From VAZQ01 sp963841105 (GTDB lineage Bacteria; Pseudomonadota; Alphaproteobacteria; Rhizobiales; Xanthobacteraceae): a DNA stretch of 64,000 nt. This document shows, piece after piece, positions 1 to 8,280 of the stretch (positions within the stretch are counted from its first letter, which is position 1; every line of letters starts with the position of its first letter). The stretch is from assembly GCA_963841105.1 (NCBI GenBank), contig CAWJCB010000001.1, positions 1 to 64,000 of the forward strand, in the 5' to 3' direction. The notes below the pieces were generated by a model. It was not told where the DNA came from and made no database searches. It worked only from the letters and a program-made list of their open reading frames with translations. The position numbers and the translations under genes are program-made.

Positions 1-238
1 GATATTTTCCTGCCCAACGCCATACGCGATTGAACATGCGGCGATGGAGGCCGCGCAGAAATACTTCGTCGAGAATGTTTCGCCGCCGCGAGAAGGCCCA
101 GCGGTCGGCCGCGGCGATGTTTCGCTGTTCGAGCTCGTTCAGCTCGCTGCGCAGCGTAATGTGTGTAGGGATAAGCCCGTCGCGTTCCTCAGGCGTCAGC
201 GGCGTCGCATCATGGCCGGCATCACCGGGCTCGATCAT
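1..238 (-). CDS. Fic/DOC-family 'mobile mystery protein B', 5' part only
   Basis: The reading frame starts at the ATG at 238 and runs off the left edge. The visible part contains NIAAADRWAFSRRR and FLRGLHRRMFNRVWRWAGKY, the lead-in to the Fic fold seen in the mobile mystery protein B family. The catalytic HPFxxGNGR motif would lie outside the window, so AMP-transferase competence cannot be judged. Its ATG overlaps the TGA of the upstream HTH gene (ATGA), so the two are translationally coupled. In this family the A/B pair travels together on mobile DNA and resembles an antitoxin-toxin arrangement; that role is inference. Confidence 0.8.
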   Translation of the reverse strand, partial: MIEPGDAGHDATPLTPEERDGLIPTHITLRSELNELEQRNIAAADRWAFSRRRNILDEVFLRGLHRRMFNRVWRWAGKY

Positions 239-687
239 GCGTCATCCCAAAGCCGAGCCGGACGACGGAGCAGGTCTTCGACCATTTGTTGATAGAGCTC
301 TTTGCTTGCGCGCTTGCTATTCACAGCTTGATCTTCAAGACGCATCGTATGCTCCACGAAGCCGGATTGGCGCTCGGCGACCTTCTCGGCCCGTTCGCGA
401 ACGGTTTTGGCGAGCGGACGTTCAGGGACGAGGGCGTATACGAGGCGGCAGCCCAGCGCCTCGGCCGCGCGTTGCAACGTGCGCAGCGTCACGCTGCCGC
501 TCACCTCCGATTGTTCCAGCTCGACAATCCGCGGCTGGGAGACCCCAAGCCGGCGGGCGAGCTGGGCCGTGGTCATGCCAAGAGCATCTCGGACAGCGCG
601 GAGCCAGCCCTTGGGCGGGCGGGCACCCGCGGCCAACGGGCGGAGAGTGGCGAAACGCTTGTCGAGATGGCGAATGGCATCTTTCAT
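235..687 (-). CDS. XRE-type HTH 'mobile mystery protein A'
   Basis: A 150-residue protein with a helix-turn-helix at about residues 35-75 (MTTAQLARRLGVSQPRIVELE) followed by a helical tail. This matches mobile mystery protein A, the constant partner of the Fic-domain protein B that follows with a 4-base overlap. It probably binds DNA and represses its own operon: an AT-rich palindrome sits right in front of its start codon. An antitoxin-like role is inferred from the pairing and not shown by the sequence. Confidence 0.82.
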   Translation of the reverse strand: MKDAIRHLDKRFATLRPLAAGARPPKGWLRAVRDALGMTTAQLARRLGVSQPRIVELEQSEVSGSVTLRTLQRAAEALGCRLVYALVPERPLAKTVRERAEKVAERQSGFVEHTMRLEDQAVNSKRASKELYQQMVEDLLRRPARLWDDA

Positions 688-711
688 TCAATAAGATATA
701 TCATATATTGA
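688..711 (-). promoter_or_regulatory. AT-rich inverted repeat, likely operator of the HTH/Fic operon
   Basis: TCAATA at 688-693 and TATTGA at 706-711 are perfect 6-base arms around an ATAT-containing centre. The site abuts the start codon of the HTH gene (687) in an AT-rich island (about 680-780) inside GC-rich DNA. Position and symmetry suit autorepression by the HTH protein. Confidence 0.45.
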
Positions 712-788
712 GATACATAATCAATAAGGTATTTCCTATCTAATTTTGAGTGTGCATATAAGGAATTTTTATATTTTGCGGGGAGAGG

Positions 789-1610
789 TCATTCCCAGAA
801 GTCCGGCACGGCCTGCTGGAGCCGGCCACCGAGGCGCACCGCTCCCACGCGCAGCGCAAGCCCGGTCGCATCATCCGTCTCCACCGCGAGGCCGCACAAG
901 GTGGCTTCGCCCGTCGCCGGCTCGAAGCGCGCGCTCGGAATCTTGCGGACGAACCGCCAGAGCGGCTCGTTCTTGTCCATGCCGATCACCGAATCGTAAT
1001 CGCCGGTCATCCCGACATCGGAAACGAACGCCGTTCCGCCCGGAAGGATCTGATGGTCGGCGGTGGGAGCATGGGTGTGAGTCCCCACCACCATGCTGGC
1101 GCGCCCGTCGCAGAAATGCCCCATGGCCTGCTTTTCGCTCGTGGCCTCGCCGTGAATATCGATGATGATCGCGTCAGCCGCGGCGTTGAGGGGACAGGCG
1201 GAAAGCTCGCGATCGACGGCGGCGAATGGATCATCGAGCGGATCCATGAAGATGCGGCCCATAGCATTGACGACGAGCACGCGCGCACCGTTCCTGGCAT
1301 TGACAACCGTCACGCCGCGGCCTGGCGTGCCGGGAGGAAAGTTGACCGGCCGCAGCAGCTTCGGCGCGCGCTCGATAAAGACGAGCGCCTCCTTCTGATC
1401 CCAGGAATGATTGCCGCCGGTGATCACGTCGCAACCGGCATCGACAAATTCTGCGTAGATGGCCTCCGTGATGCCGAAACCGCCGGCCGCATTTTCCCCA
1501 TTCACGGCAACGAGGTCGAGCTTCCAATCGCGCAGCAAGCACGGCAGTCGCTGGAGCAGGACGGCACGCCCGCTACGACCGACAATGTCGCCGATGAAGA
1601 GTATGCGCAT
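789..1610 (-). CDS. TIGR00282/YmdB-like metallophosphoesterase
   Basis: A 273-residue protein covering a whole metallophosphoesterase domain. Metal-binding motifs are visible in order: GDIVGRSG near the N-terminus, VNGENAAGG, GGNHSWDQKE and GTHTHAPTAD. Relatives such as YmdB hydrolyse 2',3'-cyclic nucleotides and act in the cytoplasm. The gene starts 3 bases after the 5-formyltetrahydrofolate cyclo-ligase stop on the same strand, so the two are probably co-transcribed. This neighbourhood is typical of Hyphomicrobiales. The physiological substrate is not known from sequence. Confidence 0.9.
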   Translation of the reverse strand: MRILFIGDIVGRSGRAVLLQRLPCLLRDWKLDLVAVNGENAAGGFGITEAIYAEFVDAGCDVITGGNHSWDQKEALVFIERAPKLLRPVNFPPGTPGRGVTVVNARNGARVLVVNAMGRIFMDPLDDPFAAVDRELSACPLNAAADAIIIDIHGEATSEKQAMGHFCDGRASMVVGTHTHAPTADHQILPGGTAFVSDVGMTGDYDSVIGMDKNEPLWRFVRKIPSARFEPATGEATLCGLAVETDDATGLALRVGAVRLGGRLQQAVPDFWE

Positions 1611-1613
1611 TAC

Positions 1614-2192
1614 TTATGTCGGCTGACAGCAAATGACCTCACGCTCTGTGAGCACGAGGTCGAGGCTGGCGTCGCGAGGCGTCGTCGGCACGTGCGCAAT
1701 TTCCTGCACGGCGAAGGCGATGCCAACGGCGAGCACTTTCTTTTGTGCGCGCAACGCGGCAATGGTCAGGTCGTAGTAGCCGCCTCCATAGCCGATGCGA
1801 TGGCCGCTGCGATCAAAGGCGAGCAGCGGCACAAGCAAAATGTCGGGCAGCACTTCGGGAGCTTCCGGTCTGGGCTCGCGGATGCCCCAGACGCCGGCGC
1901 CCAGCGCATCGCCAAAGGCGAAGGCGCGCATTGCCAGAGGCTTGCCGCGCCCGCAAACCACCGGCAACGCGAGTTGAGCACCGGCGTCCGACAGCTTTCG
2001 CATCAGCGGGACCGGATTGACCTCGTTCTTTAGCGGCATGAATCCCGACACCATGATTCCCGCGGTCAACGCGCGGGGAAAAGGCCGCTGTGCGATTGCA
2101 TTCGCAGCTTGCGTCCGTATGGCGGCAGGCAATGCGTCGCGACGTTCCTGCGCCTCGCGACGCATTGCAGCTTTGCGCTCTTCAATTGACAC
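1614..2192 (-). CDS. 5-formyltetrahydrofolate cyclo-ligase
   Basis: A 192-residue cytoplasmic enzyme that converts 5-formyl-THF to 5,10-methenyl-THF with ATP. The C-terminal glycine-rich signature GYGGGYYDLT (about residues 132-141) and the basic N-terminal helix (KAAMRREAQERRDALP) are characteristic. It lies just downstream of 6S RNA and zapA, the classic bacterial zapA-ssrS-ygfA arrangement, and just upstream of the TIGR00282 phosphoesterase. Length fits the family. Confidence 0.93.
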   Translation of the reverse strand: MSIEERKAAMRREAQERRDALPAAIRTQAANAIAQRPFPRALTAGIMVSGFMPLKNEVNPVPLMRKLSDAGAQLALPVVCGRGKPLAMRAFAFGDALGAGVWGIREPRPEAPEVLPDILLVPLLAFDRSGHRIGYGGGYYDLTIAALRAQKKVLAVGIAFAVQEIAHVPTTPRDASLDLVLTEREVICCQPT

Positions 2193-2284
2193 AGAAGGGC
2201 TTGAGACGGAAGAACTGCATCGATTTTACGGTCAACCCCTCGCACCGCTGAGCACGTGCTGCAAACGCGAGGTGGCAATATAGT

Positions 2285-2440
2285 GCGGAGCCACGATGGC
2301 CGTTGGAGCGTCGATCCCGGGTTCCCTACGAAAGTAGGTGGGCGCCATATGTCCGAGCCCACGAGCCCGGCCAGGGACAGCTCCCTTAAGGATCGATAAG
2401 GCCCCGGGGATATGGCTCCTGACGCACCTCACAGCTCCGC
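2285..2440 (-). ncRNA. ssrS: 6S RNA
   Basis: The gap between zapA and the 5-FCL gene is where alphaproteobacterial 6S RNA lies. On the minus strand, GCGGAGC (2440-2434) pairs with GCTCCGC (2291-2285) to close a stem of about 156 nt. Inside are a GAGGTGCGTCAGG-like 5' strand and a CCACCTACTTTCGTAGG hairpin on the 3' side, like alphaproteobacterial 6S. The RNA binds the RNA polymerase-sigma70 holoenzyme as a promoter mimic. Ends are estimated from base pairing, and a covariance-model search would fix them. Confidence 0.8.
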
Positions 2441-2479
2441 GCGACAAATGTAATCGCTGCAACCGGTTCACGCTACCGA

Positions 2480-2867
2480 TCAACCGATCGGAAGGTCGCC
2501 GGGCGTGACGGTTTCGTTCAAGCGCCTGGTGATGCTCTCGATGCGCTCGGCCGCCGCATGAAGCGCGGCGATGATTGCCGTTTCCGTGGCCTTCGCCCGT
2601 TCGGCCGCGGCCACACCCCCCTCTTGCAGCTTGGTAAGCTCAGGTTCCATCCGGGTCATCCGCTCCTTTGTCTCCGCAAGCTCATCGGCAAGCGTGAGCG
2701 CGGCCATGACAGTCAGTCGCGTGTCCCCAATCTCCCCGAAGCGCTCCCGCAGACGGGAAATCCGCTGATCGAGATTCTCGGCAAGCCGCAGGAGATGCGA
2801 ACTCCTCGCCCTCCTCACATGCCATACGAAATTGGCGTCCATTGATGGTGACATTGACTTGGGGCAT
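2480..2867 (-). CDS. zapA: Cell division protein ZapA (frameshifted)
   Basis: ZapA binds and bundles FtsZ at the division ring. The true N-terminus starts at 2867 (MPQVNVTINGRQFRMACEEGEE). After about residue 22 the family sequence continues in another frame as SHLLRLAENLDQRI, GEIGDTRLTVMAAL and a C-terminal coiled coil. One extra T near 2800 (GAG-T-TCG-CAT) explains the break, so this is most likely a sequencing error. It follows the DUF4164 gene and precedes 6S RNA. Restored length is about 128 residues. Confidence 0.85.
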
Positions 2868-2886
2868 TGGGAACGCCTGCCTCTCG

Positions 2887-3168
2887 CTAGCGCTCGGGAA
2901 TCACGAGTAGCGCGCGTATGCCCTCGATCGCAGCATCAAGCCGGCGCGCCACGTCGCGATTGACGCTCTCCAGCGAGCGGACGCGGGCGGCGGCATCATC
3001 GAGCTCCGAGGCAAGTCGCGAGCGGTCGTGACCCAGCGCGTGAAGCTGGGAGGCGAGCGTCTCCTCCCCCTGATCCGCGTTGCGTCGGCGCTCGACCGCC
3101 GCGGCAAGCGCATCGAGAGCGAGGGCAAGGCGTCTGCTGGCGGACTCGATGGCGTTGGGCTCTGTCAT
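2887..3168 (-). CDS. DUF4164 family coiled-coil protein
   Basis: A small cytoplasmic protein of about 93 residues from the Met at 3168 (MTEPNAIESASRRL); an upstream Met at 3189 is also open. Almost the whole chain is heptad-like (ALALDALAAAVERR, ARVRSLESVNRDVARRLDAAI), predicting a coiled coil. DUF4164 proteins sit directly upstream of zapA in Hyphomicrobiales, as here (20-base gap), suggesting a division-linked role. No biochemical function is known. Confidence 0.8.
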   Translation of the reverse strand: MTEPNAIESASRRLALALDALAAAVERRRNADQGEETLASQLHALGHDRSRLASELDDAAARVRSLESVNRDVARRLDAAIEGIRALLVIPER

Positions 3169-3389
3169 GGCGGCACAATGCGCGATCATTCGTGCGCCTT
3201 CGAGGCGACGAAAATTCGTCGTAGCAGCAGGCAGTTGGAAAACAACCTTTACGTATTCCGCGACCTGCGGTCAAACGCGCGATCACTCAAGCCGGCGCTT
3301 GTGATGTCAAAGCCGGATCGGGCGCGCACCTTCTTTGACTCGTCTCGCCCGCGTGCTAGAGCCTCGATCCAGGCAACTCGGACGCATCC

Positions 3390-5490
3390 ATGGACAACCG
3401 GAGCTCGACAATTGCAACCGCTCCGGCGGCTCATGCGACGGCGCAGCCGGCGAACCAGCCGGAGCGCAGACCTGCCACGCGCCTCCAGCACGAACGCATG
3501 GCGAACGCCGTTCGCGCTCTCGCGATGGACGCCGTCGAGCAGGCAAAATCCGGGCATCCAGGGCTGCCCATGGGCGCCGCCGACATCGTCACGGTGCTGT
3601 TCTCGCGTTTCATGAAATTCGATGCCGCCGATCCCGCCTGGCCAGATCGCGATCGATTCGTGCTCTCGGCCGGTCATGGATCGATGCTGATCTACGCGCT
3701 GCTGCATCTGCTCGGCTACGAGAAGATGAGCATCAAGGAGATCAAGCGATTCCGCCAGCTCGGCTCGCTTACCCCCGGACATCCTGAGAATTTCATCACG
3801 CCGGGCGTGGAGACGACCACTGGGCCCTTGGGGCAAGGGTTTGGCAATGCCGTCGGCATGGCCATCGCGGAGCGGCATCTCGCCGCAATCTTCGGCGAGC
3901 AGATCGTCGATCATCATACCTACGTGCTCGTGTCCGACGGCGATCTCATGGAGGGAGTAAGCCAGGAAGCGATTGCCCTTGCCGGTCATCTCAAGCTCAG
4001 CAAGCTGATCGTGCTTTTCGACGACAATCGAATCTCGATCGATGGGCCGCTCACGCTGTGCGATTCTGTCGATCAGGTGAGTCGGTTTGAAGCCGCCGGC
4101 TGGGCGGCGACGCGCGTCGACGGGCATGATCCGGAATTGATTGCGCAGGCGCTCGAACAGGCGCTCGCCTCGACGGCGCCTTCGCTGATCGCCTGTCGCA
4201 CGATCATCGGGTTTGGTGCTCCGACCAAGGGTGGCACCGAGAAATGCCACGGCTCACCGCTTGGCGCAGAAGAGATCAAGGCCGCGCGCGACGCGCTGAA
4301 CTGGCCGGAAGCTGCCTTTTCCATTCCGGACGATGTGCGTGACCTCTGGCGCAGCGCAGGTCACGCCGGCAGGGCCGCTCGACTCGCCTGGAGCGATCGG
4401 CTGCAAGGGATGCCTGCCGCCCGCCGGATCGAGCTCGAGCGCAGGCTGCGCGGCGAGCTGCCGGGAGGCAGCATCGGCGCCGCGGTGCGCACGGTGAAGG
4501 AGAAACTTGCGGCGGCGCCAAAGGAGACTGCGACGCGCAGCGCTTCCGAAGGCGCGCTGGAAGCGATCACGGCGGCGATCCCGGAAATGATCGGCGGCTC
4601 GGCCGATCTCACCGGGTCCAACAATACCAAGCCCAAGGGCCTGAGCGTTCTCTCCGCCGGGGATTACGCCGGACGCTTCATTCATTATGGCGTGCGCGAG
4701 CACGCAATGGCTTGCGCCATGAACGGCATGGCCCTGCATGGGGGGGTCATTCCATACTCCGGCACATTCCTGGTGTTCTCGGATTATTGCCGGCCGGCCA
4801 TACGCCTCGCCGCGCTCATGGGACAGCGCGTGATCTTTGTGATGACGCACGATTCGATCGGCCTCGGCGAGGATGGACCGACGCACCAACCCATCGAGCA
4901 TCTCGCCGCCTTGCGGGCAATGCCCAACCTGCTTGTGTTCCGGCCTTGCGACGCTGTCGAAACCGCGGAGTGCTGGCAGCTCGCACTCGAAAGTCGCAGA
5001 AGCCCGAGCATTCTCGCGCTGACCCGCCAGAACGTCCCGCAACTGCGAACTCGGACGCGAGGAAACCAACCGGTGCGCGGCGGGCGCCTATGAGATCGTT
5101 CCGGCGGAAAAAAGCATCCCGGAGGTCTCGCTGTTCGCGACCGGATCGGAAGTCTCCATTGCGGTCGAGGCGCGCAAGTTCCTGCGTGAGCGCGGCGTGC
5201 ACGCCCGTGTCGTCTCCGTGCCGTGCTTTGAGCTTTTCCAGGCGCTTCCTTCGGCTGCCCGGCGGGAGGTGATCGGGACGGCGAAGGTCAAGGTCGCGGT
5301 CGAGGCCGCCGTTCGCCAGGGATGGGACGAGATCATCGGTTCCGACGGCGGCTTTGTCGGCATGACCGGCTTCGGGGCCAGCGCTCCCGGCAAGGAGTTG
5401 TACCAGCACTTCGGCATTACCGCGCAGGCAGTGGCCGAGGCCGCACTGGACAAGCTCAACGCGACGGGAACCCCGCTCGGCAAACACTAA
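3390..5490 (+). CDS. tkt: Transketolase (frameshifted near the C-terminus)
   Basis: A thiamine-diphosphate enzyme of the pentose phosphate/Calvin pathways. Seen in order: ERMANAVRALAMDAV, SGHGSMLIYALLHL, the TPP loop SDGDLMEGVSQEA, FDDNRISIDG, and the pyrimidine domain with VREHAMACAMNGMALHGG, whose Glu activates TPP. The first frame stops at 5093. The C-terminal domain continues in another frame (GREETNRCAAGAYEIVP to LGKH) and ends at 5490. An extra base near 5055 accounts for this. Restored length is about 700 residues, normal for the family. It opens a sugar-metabolism run with gap, pgk and fba. Confidence 0.92.
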
Positions 5491-5539
5491 TTAAGGTATT
5501 GCAGCGTAGGGCGGGTCAGGCGTCTCGCCGTACCGCCGG

Positions 5540-5616
5540 CTAGCGCGGTGAATTTGAAGTTCCTATCATTGTTGCCCAAGCTCGTGTAGGAACTTCAAAT
5601 TCAAAAACCGCACTAG
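5540..5616. repeat. 77-base CTAG-bounded palindromic (MITE-like) element
   Basis: It begins and ends with CTAG (5540, 5613). Perfect 15-base arms lie at 5551-5565 and 5587-5601, with further imperfect pairing out to the ends (GCGGTG versus CACCGC-like). The same terminal sequence (TTCAAATTCACCGCACTAG) occurs near 24668-24686, so this is a dispersed family. It carries no coding capacity. Confidence 0.6.
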
Positions 5617-5631
5617 CATCACAGAGTTGCT

Positions 5632-5703
5632 AGTGTCCCTTTGATTCCGAAGTTCGCATCAGAGCCAGCTGCAATCTCTTGCGAACTTCGGAATTGGGAC
5701 ACT
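5632..5703. repeat. Second palindromic element, 72 bases
   Basis: Outer arms AGTGTCCC (5632-5639) and GGGACACT (5696-5703) enclose inner arms TTCCGAAGTTCGC and GCGAACTTCGGAA. It directly follows the first palindrome, with a short CACTAGCA/TGCTAGTG hairpin (5611-5635) bridging them. It could also act as a transcription barrier between tkt and gap. Confidence 0.55.
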
Positions 5704-5766
5704 GGCCGGAAGGCGGATTACGCTGGGCCAATCCGCCCTACGAGCGTAATGACCAAGGAGCCGCAA

Positions 5767-6774
5767 ATGACAGTTCGCATCGCCATCAACGGGTTCGGAC
5801 GCATCGGACGCAACGTGCTGCGCGCCATCGCCGAAGCCAACCGCAGGGACATCGACGTGGTTGGGATCAACGATCTCGCCCCGGTGGAAACCAATGCGCA
5901 TCTGTTGCGGTTCGATTCAGTGCACGGCCGATTTCCCGGCGAGGTAACGGTCTCCGGCGATTCGATCAGCGTCGGCAATGGCAAGATCAAGGTGACCGCC
6001 ATCAAAGATCCGGCAACACTGCCCTGGAAAGGGCTCGGCGTCGATATCGTGCTGGAATGCACGGGGATATTCACGTCGAAGGAAAAGGCGTGCGCGCATC
6101 TTTCCGCGGGTGCGCAGCGGGTGATCATCTCAGCACCGGCTGAGGGAGCCGACTTGACGGTGGTCTATGGGGTCAACCACGACAAGCTGCGCAAGGAGCA
6201 CATGGTCATCTCAAATGCGTCCTGCACGACCAATTGCCTCGCCCCGGTTGCCAAGGTGCTCAACGATGCCGTGGGGATCGAGAAGGGCTTCATGACCACG
6301 GTGCACGCCTACACCAATGATCAACCTTCTCTCGATCAGGTTCACAAAGATCTCTATCGCGCCCGCGCCGCGGCTATCAACATGATCCCGACGTCAACGG
6401 GGGCGGCCAAAGCCGTCGGCTCAGTCCTGCCGGAGCTCGCCGGCAAGCTCGATGGCGTCGCCATCCGCGTGCCCACCCCCAATGTCTCGGTCATCGATTT
6501 CAAGTTCGTCGCCAAGCGCGCCACCAGCAAGGACGAGATCAACTCCGCCGTGCGGCGCGCCGCCGATCAGCAGCTCAAAGGCATTCTGGGCTATACCGAG
6601 GCGCCGAATGTCTCGAGCGACTTCAATCACGACGCGCATTCGTCTGTTTTCGCCATCGATCAGACCAAGGTCATGGACGGCACCTTCGTGCGGGTCTTGT
6701 CCTGGTACGACAACGAGTGGGGTTTTTCCAACCGCATGGTCGACACCGCCGTAGCGATGGGCAAGCTGATCTAA
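5767..6774 (+). CDS. gap: Glyceraldehyde-3-phosphate dehydrogenase (type I)
   Basis: A 335-residue NAD(P)-dependent enzyme converting G3P to 1,3-bisphosphoglycerate. The Rossmann motif INGFGRIGRNVLR is at the N-terminus and the catalytic Cys lies in SNASCTTNCLAPV. WYDNEWGFSNRMVDT is near the end. The ATG at 5767 has AAGGAG at 5755-5760, so earlier in-frame starts are unlikely. It lies 16 bases before pgk and is probably co-transcribed with it. Confidence 0.96.
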   Translation: MTVRIAINGFGRIGRNVLRAIAEANRRDIDVVGINDLAPVETNAHLLRFDSVHGRFPGEVTVSGDSISVGNGKIKVTAIKDPATLPWKGLGVDIVLECTGIFTSKEKACAHLSAGAQRVIISAPAEGADLTVVYGVNHDKLRKEHMVISNASCTTNCLAPVAKVLNDAVGIEKGFMTTVHAYTNDQPSLDQVHKDLYRARAAAINMIPTSTGAAKAVGSVLPELAGKLDGVAIRVPTPNVSVIDFKFVAKRATSKDEINSAVRRAADQQLKGILGYTEAPNVSSDFNHDAHSSVFAIDQTKVMDGTFVRVLSWYDNEWGFSNRMVDTAVAMGKLI

Positions 6775-6790
6775 ATCTGCGGGGCAGCAA

Positions 6791-7984
6791 ATGCCACCGC
6801 TGCGCACGCTTGATGAAATAGACGTCAAGGGCAAGCGAGTGCTTGTCCGCGTGGATTTCAACGTGCCGATTGAGGACGGCAAGGTCACCGATGCGACTCG
6901 CATCGCGCGCGCGGCTCCGACGATCCTGGAGCTCGCGGACAGAGGCGGCAAGATCATCCTGCTGTCTCATTTCGGTCGACCAAGAGGCCGGGACGAAAAG
7001 GATTCGCTTAAGCCCATAGTTCCGGCCATTGCCGATGCGCTCCATCGCCGTGTCGCGTTTGCGTCCGATTGCGTCGGCGAAGCAGCGCGCGCTGCCGTCA
7101 CGGCCATGCGCGACGGAGACGTGCTGTGCCTGGAGAACACGCGCTTTCACCAGGGCGAGGAAAGGAATGATCCCACTTTCGTGGCGCAACTCGCCGCGCT
7201 GGGCGACATCTTCGTCAACGACGCCTTCTCGGCGTCTCACCGCGCCCATGCCTCGGTTGCAGGACTGGCCGAGCGGCTGCCGGCCTATGCCGGCCGCGCC
7301 CTCCAGAACGAAGTCGAGACGCTCGGCAGGGTCCTGGAGACGCCCGCGCGGCCCCTGGCTGCGATCGTCGGAGGCGCCAAGATATCCACCAAGCTCGATG
7401 TGCTCGGCAATCTGATTGCCAAGGTCGACACCCTCATCATCGGCGGCGCCATGGCGAACACGTTTCTCGCAGCGATCGGGAAACCTGTCGGCAAATCCCT
7501 GTGCGAGCATGAGCTGGCAACGACAGCGCGCGATATCCTTGCTGTGGCCGAGGAGCACCGCCGCGAGATTGTGCTGCCGGTGGACGTCGTGGTCGCGCAT
7601 GAGCTCAAGGCAAACGCCGCCTCGCGCATGGTGCCGGTCGAGCGCGTGGAAACCGACGACATGATCTTCGACATCGGCCGTCGCAGCATCGACCATGTGT
7701 CCTCGGTGCTCGCGCGAGCAAAAACGCTGGTGTGGAACGGACCATTCGGTGCGTTCGAAACCGAGCCGTTCGACAACGGCACCGTGGAAGTCGCGGAAGC
7801 CGCGGCGGAGCTTACAGCGGCGGGACATCTTGTCACCGTCGCCGGCGGCGGCGACACGGTCGCGGCGCTGCATGCGGCCGGGGTGATCGAGCGGTTCACC
7901 TATATTTCGACCGCAGGCGGGGCTTTCCTGGAGTGGCTGGAGGGCAAGTCGCTGCCGGGGGTAGATATCCTGCGAGCGAAATAG
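6791..7984 (+). CDS. pgk: Phosphoglycerate kinase
   Basis: A 397-residue two-domain kinase that transfers phosphate between 1,3-bisphosphoglycerate and ADP. Substrate motifs VRVDFNVP and LSHFGRPRGR are in the N-domain, and GGAKISTKLDVL and WNGPFGAFE mark the nucleotide domain. AGGGDT-type chemistry is represented by VAGGGDTVAAL near the C-terminus. Length and motifs are complete, with no frameshift. It follows gap closely and precedes a class I aldolase. Confidence 0.97.
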   Translation: MPPLRTLDEIDVKGKRVLVRVDFNVPIEDGKVTDATRIARAAPTILELADRGGKIILLSHFGRPRGRDEKDSLKPIVPAIADALHRRVAFASDCVGEAARAAVTAMRDGDVLCLENTRFHQGEERNDPTFVAQLAALGDIFVNDAFSASHRAHASVAGLAERLPAYAGRALQNEVETLGRVLETPARPLAAIVGGAKISTKLDVLGNLIAKVDTLIIGGAMANTFLAAIGKPVGKSLCEHELATTARDILAVAEEHRREIVLPVDVVVAHELKANAASRMVPVERVETDDMIFDIGRRSIDHVSSVLARAKTLVWNGPFGAFETEPFDNGTVEVAEAAAELTAAGHLVTVAGGGDTVAALHAAGVIERFTYISTAGGAFLEWLEGKSLPGVDILRAK

Positions 7985-8021
7985 GAGGGTGCGTGTTCCG
8001 ATGAAATTGACGCGGTCGCTC

Positions 8022-8163
8022 TTCACCTCTCCCCAGAGGGGAGAGGTCGGAATGGGCGCGCTCGGCGCGCACATTCGGGTGAGGGCTCCGGTCATTCCAG
8101 AGGCGGGTCCCCCTCACCCGGATCGCGCAAGCGCGATCCGACCTCTCCCCGCGGGGAGAGGTG
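8022..8163. repeat. Interspersed palindromic repeat (CTCTCCCC/GGGGAGAG family)
   Basis: The 296-base gap between pgk and fba holds two hairpins, CTCTCCCCAGAGGGGAGAG and CTCTCCCCGCGGGGAGAG, in inverted arrangement, with GGGTGAGGG/CCCTCACCC between them. The same family recurs at about 32520-32635, 33695-33800, 38425-38476 and 38544-38600. No gene is visible here. Confidence 0.7.
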
Positions 8164-8280
8164 ACAACCGGGCCTTCCCCTTCGCTGCTGCCTTCATCGA
8201 CACGCGCCTTAGCCGGGCTTTGCCAAGCGGCGGGAGAGAGGGCAAGATTGCACAGAAAAATGGACTAAGGAGGCACTACA

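Noticed and set aside
30..743. 237-codon plus-strand open frame at the left end
   Set aside because: Arg/Pro-rich shadow of the HTH/Fic operon on the other strand.
2480..2867. Programmed frameshift in zapA
   Set aside because: No slippery heptamer at the break, and the same one-base-insertion pattern recurs in unrelated genes, so error is the better explanation.
6671..8095. 474-codon minus-strand open frame
   Set aside because: Antisense to gap and pgk; shadow composition.
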